Shown piece after piece: positions 38,498 to 49,519 of a stretch of DNA of 64,000 nt (the first letter of the stretch is position 1; every line of letters begins with the position of its first letter). The notes below the pieces were generated by a model that was not told the origin of the DNA, made no database searches, and saw nothing but the letters and a program-made list of their open reading frames with translations. The stretch lies in assembly GCF_052044135.1 (NCBI RefSeq), contig NZ_JBQDYF010000006.1, positions 62,001 to 126,000 of the forward strand. The letters are read 5' to 3'. The position numbers and the translations under genes are program-made. The stretch comes from Salinisphaera sp052044135 (lineage in GTDB: Bacteria; Pseudomonadota; Gammaproteobacteria; Nevskiales; Salinisphaeraceae).

Positions 38498-39433
38498 TCA
38501 GCCCTCGCCGGCGCGCAGCAGGGTCTTGATGTGGATGGCGGCGCTTGCCGCCAGCGCATCGAGGGCGTAGCCGCCTTCGAGCAGGCTCACGACGCGACCG
38601 TCGCAATAAAGATCGGCCACTTCGGTAATGCGCTGGGTGATCCACTCGAAATCCTCGGCCTCGAGTTGCAGGTCGGCCAGTGGATCGGCGCGATGGGCGT
38701 CGAAGCCGGCCGACACCAGGATCAGCTGTGGTTTGGCCTCGTCGAGCGCGGGCAGCCAGTCGCGCTCGATGGCACGCCGGAATACCGAGCCGCCGACACC
38801 CGCGCGTAACGGCGTCTTGATCAGCCGGCCAGGAATGCTCTGGTCCGCGGTGAATGGAAACAACGGGTTCTGGTAACTCGAGCAGAACAGTACCCGCGGC
38901 TCATGGCGAAAGACATCTTCCGTGCCGTTACCGTGGTGTACGTCAAAATCGAGGATGGCGACACGTTCCAGGCCACCGACGGCCAGCGCGTGTGCGGCCG
39001 CGATCGCCACGTTGTTGAAGAAGCAAAACCCCATCGCTCTGGCGTATTCGGCATGATGCCCGGGCGGGCGTACGGCGCAGAAGGCGTTGGCGGTCTCGCC
39101 GGCGAGTACGGCATCCACCGCTGCGATCCCGGCACCAGCGGCATGGTGCGCCGCGGGCAGGGTGTGCGGTGTCAGCGCGGTGTCGCCGTCGATCGGCACT
39201 TGTCCGGTGGTGGGCGCGCTGGCGAGCAGCTCGTCGACATAAAATTCGTCGTGCACACGCGTGATGGCCTCGAGCGGGGCCTCGGGCGCGGTGCGCCGAT
39301 CGAGCGCGTCGGCAATGCCGACCACCTCAAGCCCCTGCTCGATCGCGGGCAGCCGGTCCGGCGCTTCCGGATGGCCCCGTCCCATGTCATGGGCGCGGCA
39401 CAGGTCATGGCGCGAGAAATAAGCTGTGGTCAT
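38498..39433 (-). CDS. Histone-deacetylase-like amidohydrolase
   Basis: The 311-residue protein begins MTTAYFSRHD at the ATG at 39431-39433. It keeps the HDAC/acetylpolyamine amidohydrolase active site: RPPGHHA (tandem histidines), LDFDVHHGNGTE (zinc Asp and His), SAGFDAH (second zinc Asp) and LEGGY near the end (catalytic tyrosine). Bacterial members deacetylate acetylpolyamines, acetoin-pathway proteins or other amides. The physiological substrate is not evident from neighbours. It lies downstream of thiC on the same strand. Confidence 0.9.
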   Translation of the reverse strand: MTTAYFSRHDLCRAHDMGRGHPEAPDRLPAIEQGLEVVGIADALDRRTAPEAPLEAITRVHDEFYVDELLASAPTTGQVPIDGDTALTPHTLPAAHHAAGAGIAAVDAVLAGETANAFCAVRPPGHHAEYARAMGFCFFNNVAIAAAHALAVGGLERVAILDFDVHHGNGTEDVFRHEPRVLFCSSYQNPLFPFTADQSIPGRLIKTPLRAGVGGSVFRRAIERDWLPALDEAKPQLILVSAGFDAHRADPLADLQLEAEDFEWITQRITEVADLYCDGRVVSLLEGGYALDALAASAAIHIKTLLRAGEG

Positions 39434-39591
39434 GCGCGCGCCCCGATCACCTAGCCGCGCCGCGGCGCGGTTCGCCGGCCAGGGGCGAAGTCGTCGTGAC
39501 TTTTCTTGCCGACGGTGTCGGCCGTGGTGCCCGCCGTGGGGGGCTGTCGAGTGCGTGGCATGGCTCAGGCTTTTGCGGGACGGTGTTTTCG

Positions 39592-41463
<1,872 letters not shown>

Positions 41464-41511
41464 GGTCGAATCCCGAGAGGAAACATCAAACGACAGACTG
41501 GCAATCTAGCA

Positions 41512-41542
41512 AGGCCCGGGGCGCAATAAAACCGCCCGGGCC
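41512..41542 (-). terminator. Hairpin after pncA
   Basis: GGCCCGGG and CCCGGGCC form an 8-bp GC-only stem with a 14-nt loop that is partly AT-rich, located between the pncA stop and the thiC start on the minus strand. A T tract is missing. It may end pncBA transcripts. Confidence 0.4.
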
Positions 41543-41568
41543 GGTCGCCACGAAAGGGGCGGCGCCGG

Positions 41569-42195
41569 TTAACCGTGCGCCCCCAGGACGGCGCTGTCCA
41601 CGCATTCGGCGCCGGCCGCGCGCATGGCCTGAATAGCCGCCTGCGTGTCGCCTTCGTGCATGTCCACGCCGCGCGTGCCGTCGACGATCAGGGTGACCGG
41701 GAAGCCCTCGGCCAGTGCGTCCATTACCGTGAACTTCACGCAGACATCGGCCGCCAGGCCCATCACGAACAATCGATCCGTGCCCAGACGGCGCAGTACG
41801 TCCGCCAGATCGGTTTCGTGCCGGTGATCGTTGTCGTAAAACGCCGAATAGCTGTCGATGCGGCGGTTTTCGCCCTTGCGCACGACGTGATCGATGTGTG
41901 CGACATTCAGCGCCGAGGCGAAACTCGCGCCGGGGCTGCCCTGCACACAATGCGCCGGCCAGAGAATCTGCTCCAGGCCGTCGACCTCGGTGACCTGGAA
42001 CGGCTTGAAGCCGGCGTGCTGTTGGGCGAACGACAGATGATCCGCCGGATGCCAGTCCTGGCTCGCCACCACCGTGGAGAACCGCGGCATCAGGCGGTTG
42101 GCGACCGGCACCACGGCATCGCCGTCGGCCACGGCGAGCGCCCCGCCCGGCAGGAAATCGTTCTGGATATCGACCAGCAACAACGTATCGGTCAT
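41569..42195 (-). CDS. pncA: Nicotinamidase
   Basis: The 208-residue cysteine hydrolase turns nicotinamide into nicotinate for NAD salvage. Its catalytic triad is visible: Asp in VDIQNDF, Lys in VRKGE and Cys in AADVCVKFT. Metal-binding D and H residues occur in SQDWHPADH. Its ATG overlaps the pncB stop by four bases, so the two salvage enzymes are translationally coupled, with pncB first. Confidence 0.95.
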   Translation of the reverse strand: MTDTLLLVDIQNDFLPGGALAVADGDAVVPVANRLMPRFSTVVASQDWHPADHLSFAQQHAGFKPFQVTEVDGLEQILWPAHCVQGSPGASFASALNVAHIDHVVRKGENRRIDSYSAFYDNDHRHETDLADVLRRLGTDRLFVMGLAADVCVKFTVMDALAEGFPVTLIVDGTRGVDMHEGDTQAAIQAMRAAGAECVDSAVLGAHG

Positions 42196-43661
42196 GACGA
42201 ACCCTCCGGTTGACGCCCGTCATTATGACGCTGGGCGAGCCAATCACGCAGGGCGTCGGTCGACTCGTCCAGATAATGATCGATCAGCGCCGGGTAATTC
42301 GGCCGCTCGGCGAAGCAGGCGAACTGGGCCATGGCGTATGCGCGGATCGCACCGAGCTCAGGCGAGGTGTCCACCCGGGCGCCGCCCTCGATGACCGGCT
42401 GCAGCAATTCGATATGCGGCGCGTCGGCGTCGAAGCGATGCTCGTATTCGGCTACACCACCGGCCCAGGCGGTCGACCACGACGCCTCATCGTAGAGCAG
42501 GTCGGCGATCGGGGCGCCGTCCGCATCGGTGAAACGACGCACCTGCTGCACGCCGGGGCGCGTCAGTTTGCCCGGCGTATCGCTCATCTTCATGCGATAC
42601 GACCAGCGCCCCGAATCCTCGCGGATGGCGGCGAGCTTGTACACGCCGTCGAGTGCGGCGTCCGGCTGGGCGGTGGTCAGGCGGGTGCCGATGCCCCACA
42701 GCGCGATCGGTGCACCGCGCGACTTCAGGTCGGCGATCGCGCGTTCGTCCAGGCTCGAGCTGGCCGCGATCCGGGCATGGGGAAAGCCGGCCGCATCCAG
42801 CCGGCGCCGGGCGCGCTTGGCCAGCTGCGCCAGATCGCCCGAATCCAGGCGGATGCCGGCCATTTCGTAGCCATGTTCGCGCAGTTTATTGCCCGCGCGG
42901 ATGGCGTTTTCGATGCCTTCCAGCGAGTTGTAGGTATCGACCAGGAACACGCAGTTGTTGGGCAGGGCGCGCGCATAGGCATCGAAGGCATCGATTTCGT
43001 GATCGAAGGCCATCACCCAGCCATGCGCGTGGGTGCCCGATACCGGAATGCCGAACAGCTGCCCGGCGAGTACGTTGGAGGTGCCGGCACAGCCGCCGAT
43101 GTAGGCCGCCCGAGCGGCCGAGACGCCACCGTCGATGCCCTGGGCCTTGCGCAGACCGAAGTCCAGTACGCTGTCGCCTTCGGCGGCGTGGGCGATGCGC
43201 GCGGCCTTGGTGGCGACCAGCGTGGGAAAATTCATCAGGTTGAGCAGCGCCGTCTCGAGCAGCTGGGCCTCGAGAATCGGTCCGGTCACGCGCAGCATCG
43301 GCTGATGCGGGAACACCGCCGTGCCCTCGGGGACGGCATCCACCCGGCCGGTGAAACGGAAATCCCGCAGATAATCCAGGAAGCCGTCACCGAACAAGGG
43401 TTCGCCGGCGTTGTCCTTGAGCGTGCCGAGGTAGGCGATGTCCGCCTCGGTGAAGCGCAGGGCGCAGACGTAATCGATGGCGGTTTCGATACCGCAGGCC
43501 AGCGCAAAGCCGTTGTCGAACGGCGCCTGGCGATAGAACAGATGATAGACCGCCTCGCGCTGACCGGTGCCGTTGAACCAGTGGGCATAGGCCATGGTCA
43601 GCTGGTAGAGGTCGGTCAGCAGCGCGGGCGCGCGGCCGTAGAGTTGCTCGATTGCGGACAT
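42192..43661 (-). CDS. pncB: Nicotinate phosphoribosyltransferase
   Basis: The 489-residue enzyme forms nicotinate mononucleotide. It starts MSAIEQLYGRAP at 43659-43661; the longer frame upstream is low-complexity. Family features include LLTDLYQLTMAYAHW, DFGLRKAQG, the phosphorylated-histidine region GTHAHGWVMAF and the phosphate-binding RLDSGDL. With pncA it completes a nicotinamide-to-NaMN salvage pair. It is divergent from the DUF374 acyltransferase gene. Confidence 0.95.
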   Translation of the reverse strand: MSAIEQLYGRAPALLTDLYQLTMAYAHWFNGTGQREAVYHLFYRQAPFDNGFALACGIETAIDYVCALRFTEADIAYLGTLKDNAGEPLFGDGFLDYLRDFRFTGRVDAVPEGTAVFPHQPMLRVTGPILEAQLLETALLNLMNFPTLVATKAARIAHAAEGDSVLDFGLRKAQGIDGGVSAARAAYIGGCAGTSNVLAGQLFGIPVSGTHAHGWVMAFDHEIDAFDAYARALPNNCVFLVDTYNSLEGIENAIRAGNKLREHGYEMAGIRLDSGDLAQLAKRARRRLDAAGFPHARIAASSSLDERAIADLKSRGAPIALWGIGTRLTTAQPDAALDGVYKLAAIREDSGRWSYRMKMSDTPGKLTRPGVQQVRRFTDADGAPIADLLYDEASWSTAWAGGVAEYEHRFDADAPHIELLQPVIEGGARVDTSPELGAIRAYAMAQFACFAERPNYPALIDHYLDESTDALRDWLAQRHNDGRQPEGSS

Positions 43662-43831
43662 CGCGTCGTTCGTTGAGACCGACCGTGCCGGCCGTGGCGC
43701 CGGTCGATCGGTTAGGCTGTGTGGCGAAAATCCGGGCGGCATGCCGCCGGACGGTCATCGCCCTGAATTACGTGCGCGGCCAGTTTACCCACATCCGCGG
43801 CTTGCAACACGAGGCCCGGCTTTCCCCGCCC

Positions 43832-44539
43832 ATGAGTGAATCACGCCAACACCAGCAGAAAACCGGCCGCACGCCCTTGTCGTGGCGCCAGCGCCTGCGG
43901 GTCGCGATCGCGGCGCCGGTGCTGCGGCTGCTCGCGCGGGCCCTGCTGGCCACCTGTCGCAGCGCCGGCGTGCGGGGCGCGCATCACCTGGACGCACTGA
44001 TCGAAAACCAGCGCCCGGCCTTGTTGTGCTGCTGGCATCAGCGGCTGCCGTATTGCGCCGGCTGGCTGCTGGCCGCGCGATCACGCGGTCTGGCGCCGGG
44101 TTTCCTGGTCTCGCCCTCGCGCGACGGCGAACTGGTCGCTGCCGTGGTTGGCGGCCTGGGCGCCACCGTCCTGCGGGGCTCGGCCAACCGGACCGGAGCG
44201 CGTGCATTCCGCGACATGTATGCCACGCTCAAGTCGGGCATATCGCCGGTCATCGCCGCCGATGGCCCGCATGGCCCGGCGCGCCGGGCCAAACCCGGCA
44301 CCGCCATGCTGGCGCAGATGACGCGGGCGCCGATGCTGCCGATGAGCTTTGCCGCCGATCGCTACTGGCAGCTCGGCTCGTGGGACCGGATGATCATCCC
44401 CAAGCCGTTCGCGCGCGTGGTCATGATCATCGGCGAGCCGCTGGCCGGCGCGCGCGGCGACACGCCGGACGCCGCCGCCGCCGAGCTGGGCCGCCGTCTC
44501 GACGCGCTCACCCGCGCCGCCGAGGCCGAGTTCGACTAG
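43832..44539 (+). CDS. DUF374 lysophospholipid acyltransferase-family protein
   Basis: The 235-residue protein starts at the ATG at 43832 and has an N-terminal hydrophobic segment (residues about 24-42). It has the DUF374 pattern CCWHQRLPY, VSPSRDGELVAAVV, LRGSANRTGARAFRDM and ADGPHGPARRAKPGT. Related proteins are thought to acylate lysophospholipid or lipid A. Its TAG stop forms the first bases of a 269-bp inverted-repeat element, so the insertion may have replaced the original end of the gene. Confidence 0.85.
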   Translation: MSESRQHQQKTGRTPLSWRQRLRVAIAAPVLRLLARALLATCRSAGVRGAHHLDALIENQRPALLCCWHQRLPYCAGWLLAARSRGLAPGFLVSPSRDGELVAAVVGGLGATVLRGSANRTGARAFRDMYATLKSGISPVIAADGPHGPARRAKPGTAMLAQMTRAPMLPMSFAADRYWQLGSWDRMIIPKPFARVVMIIGEPLAGARGDTPDAAAAELGRRLDALTRAAEAEFD

Positions 44540-44806
44540 GGCCTGTTGCCGTTTCGTACACGTGCCGCGTTGGAGACCGCAAATCCGTCGAGACAAGGCG
44601 CGCGTCGCCGGTCGTGGCGAGCCACGATCAAGACGCGCAACGCCGTATCGGGGGATTTGCGGCCCAACCCTTCGGGACAAGCGCTGTTTTGCGGCAATCC
44701 AGCGTTGTAGCTCTCTCACGTAGAATGACTACGCCACGTTCGCTACGCCTCGTCTTGCCGCAAAACAGCGCTTGGCGCGGACGTGCACGAAACGGCAACA
44801 GGCCCT
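44538..44806. mobile_element. 269-bp MITE-like inverted-repeat element
   Basis: Outer arms at 44538-44569 and 44776-44806 are inverted copies. The first 20 bases (AGGGCCTGTTGCCGTTTCGT) are perfect and the next 12 differ by one base and one indel. A second nested inverted pair lies inside (ACAAGCGCTGTTTTGCGGCA near 44679 and its reverse complement near 44755). There is no gene. A single related arm (15 of 17 bases) is at 49384-49400. No target-site duplication is evident. Confidence 0.65.
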
Positions 44807-44816
44807 GGTCGCCGCT

Positions 44817-46781
44817 TCAGGCCGCGGTTTCACGCGCCAGAAAGGCGGCCAGATCGTTGATCGTCGGGTAGTCGAACAAGTCGTTGATTTCGATGGTATC
44901 CGGCCAGCGCGCCTCGATGCCTTCGTGGATCTGGGCCAGCTCCAGTGAGGAGAGTCCGATCTCGAACAGGTCATCGCCGGGGCCGATCTGCTTGTCCGGG
45001 GCGACTTCATCGCAGATCGCCTTGAGTGCGTCCGCGAGGCCGGCGCCGGTCGGCGCGTCGGCAGCCGTATCGCGGGTTGCCATCAACGCGTCCAGCTCGG
45101 CGACGACATCGTCGAAGCCGCCCTCGGCATAATCGCGGGCGAGGGCGGCGCGTTGCAGCTTGCCGCTGGTGGTCTTGGGCATCTGGCGCACCGGGATCAC
45201 GCGATCCACCGGCAGGCCGGTGCCGTGATTCACGCGCTGCGCGAGCGCGCGCGCGATGGGCACGAAATCCTCGGTATGGCCGCGAAAGACCACGAAAAAT
45301 ACCAGCTCGTCGGCGTCCGCGCCGGGTGCCCGCACGCCCGCCGCGGCCACCTTGTTCAGCTCCACGCCGTCGGCGGCCTGGGCGATGGCTTCCAGATCCT
45401 GGGGATAATGGTTGGCGCCGTTGACGAAGATGATGTCCTTGGCGCGCCCGGTGATGTACAGATCGCCCGCATGCACGAAGCCGAGATCGCCCGTATCCAG
45501 CCAGCCGTCGCCGATCCGTGCCGCCGCGTTGGCCGCGTCGTTGGCGTAATAGCCGGCGGTGACGTTGGGTCCGGCGATCCAGACCCGGCCGACCGTATCC
45601 GCGCCCAGCGCATGGCCGTCGGCGTCGGCGATGCGCAGGTCCGCGCCGGCGACCGGGCTACCGAGATTCACCAGTTCAACGGCGTTGTCGGAATCGTCGA
45701 AGCGCACGCTGTCGCCGATGCCCAGCTCGCCGCGGGCGACCCTGACCGTGGACAGGCCGGCGCCGGCCGGCGGGAAGGTCGCGGCCAGGCTGGCCTCGGC
45801 CAGCCCGTAGACACAGAACATGACGTCGGGCGACAGGCCGGTCGGCGCGAGTGTTTCCAGAAATTCACGTGCCAGCGGCGCGGCGATCGGTTCGGCGCCG
45901 TTGTAGATCAGGCGGACATGCGACAGATCGATATCCGGCAAGCCCTTGGCGCCGATCGCGCGCAGTGTGTGGCGATAGCCGAAGTTCGGCGAACACAACA
46001 GCGTGGCTTTCTTCTCGGCCGCCTTGTCCAGCCACAGCAGCGGGCGCCGGGCGAACAGATCGGTCGCCATCAGGTGATGATTGAAGGCGTGGCAAAGCAA
46101 CGTCAGATGGAACCCGATCAGGCCCATGTCGTGGGTCAGCGGCATCCAGGAGAGGGCGACTTCGTGCGCGCCGAAGGCCGAGCCTTCGGTGATGGCCGCG
46201 ATGTTGGCCAGTACGTTGGCATGGGTCAGCACCACGCCCTTGGGGTCGCCGGTCGAGCCCGAGGAGAACTGGATGAAAGCCGTGTCGTCGGCCGCCGGTG
46301 TAGCACGCTCGGCGGCCTGCTCGACCGCCGGCGGCTCGTCCGACAACGCCGTTTCGGCCAGGCGTTCGCCGGCGGCGGCTGCGCCGTTGTTTTCGAAATA
46401 GCCGAGGATACGCTCCATGTGACGCGCGTCGGTGACCACGCGCGGCTCGCCCATGTGCGCCCAGACCTTGGCCAGCTTGGCCAGATGCGCATCGGTCGCC
46501 CCCGCGGCCACCGGTACCGGGATCAGCCCGCCGTAGATCGCCGCCCAATAGAACTGCACGAAGCGCAGGTTGTCGGCGATGTATAGAATGATCGGATCGC
46601 CCGGCGCCGCGCCCTCGGCCTGCAGCACGGCCAGCATGCGCAGGGCGGCGCGCTTGAGCAGGCGATAACTCAGGCGGCGCTCGTCGTTGGCGCCGTCGAT
46701 GAAGCCGATCTCGCCGTCGGTTTCGGCCGCGGCGTCGAGCGCGTCGGCCAGCGTGTTGAACGAAGTCATAACGTGGGTCAT
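44817..46781 (-). CDS. Fatty acyl-AMP ligase fused to an acyl carrier protein
   Basis: The 654-residue protein has an adenylation domain (about residues 10-560) with FSSGSTGDPKGVVLTH, the FAAL-type SWMPLTHDMGLIG, YGLAEASLAAT and LDTGDLGF...GRAKDIIFVNGANHYPQD. A carrier domain follows (about 575-650) with the phosphopantetheine serine in GLSSLEL. It should activate a fatty acid as the adenylate and load it onto its own carrier rather than onto CoA. A P450 gene 25 bp upstream in the same direction and a divergent Sfp-type transferase complete a coherent unit. An alternative start is 46769. Confidence 0.88.
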   Translation of the reverse strand: MTHVMTSFNTLADALDAAAETDGEIGFIDGANDERRLSYRLLKRAALRMLAVLQAEGAAPGDPIILYIADNLRFVQFYWAAIYGGLIPVPVAAGATDAHLAKLAKVWAHMGEPRVVTDARHMERILGYFENNGAAAAGERLAETALSDEPPAVEQAAERATPAADDTAFIQFSSGSTGDPKGVVLTHANVLANIAAITEGSAFGAHEVALSWMPLTHDMGLIGFHLTLLCHAFNHHLMATDLFARRPLLWLDKAAEKKATLLCSPNFGYRHTLRAIGAKGLPDIDLSHVRLIYNGAEPIAAPLAREFLETLAPTGLSPDVMFCVYGLAEASLAATFPPAGAGLSTVRVARGELGIGDSVRFDDSDNAVELVNLGSPVAGADLRIADADGHALGADTVGRVWIAGPNVTAGYYANDAANAAARIGDGWLDTGDLGFVHAGDLYITGRAKDIIFVNGANHYPQDLEAIAQAADGVELNKVAAAGVRAPGADADELVFFVVFRGHTEDFVPIARALAQRVNHGTGLPVDRVIPVRQMPKTTSGKLQRAALARDYAEGGFDDVVAELDALMATRDTAADAPTGAGLADALKAICDEVAPDKQIGPGDDLFEIGLSSLELAQIHEGIEARWPDTIEINDLFDYPTINDLAAFLARETAA

Positions 46782-46806
46782 TCGCGCCGCAAAGTGACGG
46801 GTTTGA

Positions 46807-48144
46807 TTACCGGGGCGTCAATTGTAAATAAATTCCGTCCGCCGGCCGTAGATTGATTGCCGATTCGATCGCCGGCTCGCCGTCGCCGAGCCAGGTCGGG
46901 GTGAACCGGCGCAGCAGCGTAGCCAGATGCACGCGCATTTCGGTGGCGGCCACATGCTCGCCGATACAATGCCGCGGGCCGGCCGCGAACGGCAGGTAGG
47001 CCAGGCGATGGCGCGGTTCATCCGCGCGTGCGAAGCGATCGGGGTCGAAGCGTTCCGGGTCGCGCCAGTAGCCGGGATGACGCTGCAGCAAATAAGGGCT
47101 CACGAATACCTGCGTGCCGGCGGCGAGGGTGTGATCGCCGAGTCTCTGATCGGTCAGCGCGCGGCGCGACAGCAGCCAGCCCGGCGGATACAGCCGCAGC
47201 ACCTCGGCCACGACCCGGTCGGTGTAGGCCAGCGTTTCGCGGTCGGCGCCGCCGGTCTCGCGCAGCCCGCTTTCGTCCGTCGCATCGACTTCGGCCTGCA
47301 TGCGCGCGCAAACGCTGGGATGGCGGGCGATCAGATACCAGGCGAAGGCCAGGGCGCTGGCAGTGGTTTCGTGGCCGGCCACGATCAGCGTCATGACTTC
47401 GTCGATAACGGCAGGGCGGCTCATCGGCTCGCCATCGCGATCGCGTGCGGCCAGCAGATGGCCGAGAAAATCGAAGTCGTCGCGCGGGCCTGCGGCCAGG
47501 CGGCGCTCGATGATGGCGTCGACGGTCTGTTTCAGGCGATGAAAACGGGCGGCGAAACGCAGATCGCGCGCCGGCTCCTCGGTCAGCAGCGCGAACGGAT
47601 TGGCACCGTCGTCCACCAACCGGGCGTAGTCCGCGCCGAAGATCGACTTGAGCACGATCACGAGCGTGAGTTCGCTGGTATGGCTTTCGGCCTCGAGCGC
47701 ATCGCCGCGCTCGGCCACCCGTTGCCAGCGCTCGGCCAGCGCGAGATTCTCGGCCACGATCATCGCGTTGAAATCGGCCAGACGGCGCGGGCGGAAGGCC
47801 GGCTGGATCAGGCGCCGCTGGCGGGTCCAGAAACCGCCCTCGCTGACCATGATGCCGTTGCCCAGAAGAATCCTGACACGGTCCAGCCCCATGCCTTTCG
47901 TATAGTCGTGGGCATGGCGGACGAGCACCTGCTGGGCCAGCGCCGGATCGTTGACGATCCAGTGCGCGGGGCCGCCCCCGGTCGACGGCACGGCGAACAG
48001 GTCGCCGTATTCGGCCTGCCAGGCCACGAGCTGCCGGCGGGTGGCATCATCCGGGGCGAGCGGGAACGCGGTCGCCGGACCGGGCAGGCCGGCCGCCGTG
48101 GCATGATTTGGCGTCGACTCGTTGGATTCGCACATCGCCGTCAT
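46807..48144 (-). CDS. Cytochrome P450
   Basis: The 445-residue P450 has the I-helix oxygen-binding motif AGHETT, the K-helix EVLR, a PERFDPDRF segment and the haem ligand loop FAAGPRHCIGE. There is no N-terminal anchor, so it is soluble and needs separate redox partners. None is adjacent. It precedes the acyl-AMP ligase/carrier gene by 25 bp. Oxidation of a carrier-bound acyl chain is the simplest joint role, by analogy with P450s such as BioI, but this is inference. Sequence near the haem loop is CYP102/CYP4-like. Confidence 0.9.
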   Translation of the reverse strand: MTAMCESNESTPNHATAAGLPGPATAFPLAPDDATRRQLVAWQAEYGDLFAVPSTGGGPAHWIVNDPALAQQVLVRHAHDYTKGMGLDRVRILLGNGIMVSEGGFWTRQRRLIQPAFRPRRLADFNAMIVAENLALAERWQRVAERGDALEAESHTSELTLVIVLKSIFGADYARLVDDGANPFALLTEEPARDLRFAARFHRLKQTVDAIIERRLAAGPRDDFDFLGHLLAARDRDGEPMSRPAVIDEVMTLIVAGHETTASALAFAWYLIARHPSVCARMQAEVDATDESGLRETGGADRETLAYTDRVVAEVLRLYPPGWLLSRRALTDQRLGDHTLAAGTQVFVSPYLLQRHPGYWRDPERFDPDRFARADEPRHRLAYLPFAAGPRHCIGEHVAATEMRVHLATLLRRFTPTWLGDGEPAIESAINLRPADGIYLQLTPR

Positions 48145-48215
48145 GCCCGGCGCCTCGACCCACGTGGGACGCGATAGCCATAGCGGAACATCATGATTGT
48201 GTTAAATAACCATTT

Positions 48216-48842
48216 ATGCTTGTAGTGTACATCGTCCTCGATCCGGCGCGCGAGGCGCTTTTTGCCGAGCGTTCCGCGACCCGGGCGCCGCCGGCCTATC
48301 GTGCGCGCGTCGAGGCGATGGGCAGTGCGGCGGCCCGGGCGCGGACGATGGCGGGGTTATGGTTGCTCGAACAGGGGCTGGCTCTCCTGGATCTGCCGCC
48401 GGAGCGCATCGAGGGGTTGGGCTTCGGCGCCGGGGGACGGCCGCAGTTCGCCGACGGACCGTCCTTCAGTATTTCGCACAGCGGCGGGCTCGTGGCCTGC
48501 GCGGTCGACGCCGAGGGCGTGATCGGGCTCGACGTGGAGCAGCGCCGCGACGGGGTCTCGCCGCGGCTGCGGCGCTGGGTCGCGCCGGACGGCGATTTCT
48601 TCGCCGCCTGGTGCGCGCGCGAGGCGGCCGTCAAGGCCAGCGGGCGGGTCGGTCTGGCGCGCATTCGTGCCACGACGATCGATGGCGCGTTCGCCTGCCT
48701 GGACGGTCACCGTTGGCATCTGTTGCCGTTGTCGCTGGCGCCCGGTTATGCCGCCTGCCTCGCGGCAGCGCGCACCCTGGCGCCGGCGGCGATCGGATGC
48801 GTCGACGCCGGCGATCGACTCAGCCGCGCTCGCGCCGGATGA
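48216..48842 (+). CDS. Sfp-type 4'-phosphopantetheinyl transferase
   Basis: The 208-residue enzyme has the three family motifs: FSISHSGG, the magnesium site GLDVEQ, and WCAREAAVKASG. It attaches phosphopantetheine to carrier proteins and is the obvious activator of the carrier domain encoded across the 71-bp divergent promoter region. The AT-rich stretch at 48192-48215 probably holds the promoters. Its last 23 bases overlap the end of the convergent NUDIX gene. Confidence 0.92.
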   Translation: MLVVYIVLDPAREALFAERSATRAPPAYRARVEAMGSAAARARTMAGLWLLEQGLALLDLPPERIEGLGFGAGGRPQFADGPSFSISHSGGLVACAVDAEGVIGLDVEQRRDGVSPRLRRWVAPDGDFFAAWCAREAAVKASGRVGLARIRATTIDGAFACLDGHRWHLLPLSLAPGYAACLAAARTLAPAAIGCVDAGDRLSRARAG

Positions 48843-49347
48843 AGTACAGGCCGGTGTAGATCTTGGGGTCGACCGGCAGGCCCTCGGCTTCGCGCGCGGC
48901 GAGCCAGTCGTCGATGGTGTCCAGGGCGACGGCATGCACGGTGATGTCCTCGCTGTCATCGCCGCCGCCGGGGCCGACGCGCGCCAGATCGTGGGCGCGA
49001 TAGAACCATTGCGTCTCGCCCGACAGGCCGGCGCTGGGCGGCCCGGCGGTCATGTATTCCAGCCGCGCCGGGCGATAGCCGGTTTCCTCTTCCAGTTCGC
49101 GCGCGGCGGCTACGGCCAGGGCTTCGTCCTCCTCGCCGGCAATATCGCCCACCAACCCGGCCGGCAATTCCAGCACGGGGCCGCCCAGCGCGGGGCGGGG
49201 CTGTTCCACCATGAGCAGTTCATCGTCGGGTGTCACGGCCACGATCACCACCGCCCCGCGCGCGTTGACCCGGTCGACGAATTCCCAGGTGTCGATGCGC
49301 TGCAGACGCAGGTAGTCGCCTTCGTAGAGGATTTCGGTATCGGCCAT
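48820..49347 (-). CDS. NUDIX hydrolase, ADP-ribose pyrophosphatase-like
   Basis: The 175-residue protein starts MADTEILYEG at 49345-49347. The NUDIX box is intact (GEEDEALAVAAARELEEETG) after ELPAGLVGD, and the general layout matches ADP-ribose / nucleoside-diphosphate-sugar pyrophosphatases. Its stop overlaps the phosphopantetheinyl transferase gene tail-to-tail by 23 bp. There is no operon partner. Confidence 0.9.
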   Translation of the reverse strand: MADTEILYEGDYLRLQRIDTWEFVDRVNARGAVVIVAVTPDDELLMVEQPRPALGGPVLELPAGLVGDIAGEEDEALAVAAARELEEETGYRPARLEYMTAGPPSAGLSGETQWFYRAHDLARVGPGGGDDSEDITVHAVALDTIDDWLAAREAEGLPVDPKIYTGLYFIRRERG

Positions 49348-49519
49348 CGGAGGATTGGATGAAAAAAGCGATGGGCGGAGTTTAGGGCCTGTGGCCGTCT
49401 TACGCGACGCCATGGCGCAGCACACCGCATCCGCGCTTTGTTAAGCTTGCGCCGCACCGGCGGGCCCGCTCGATAGCGCATGCCGGTTTCCACAGCAACC
49501 GCCCGGGGCGAGACCCATC

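Noticed and set aside
41464..41568. TPP riboswitch before thiC
   Set aside because: The leader is only about 105 bp and lacks the CTGAGA and ACCTGA-type conserved cores.
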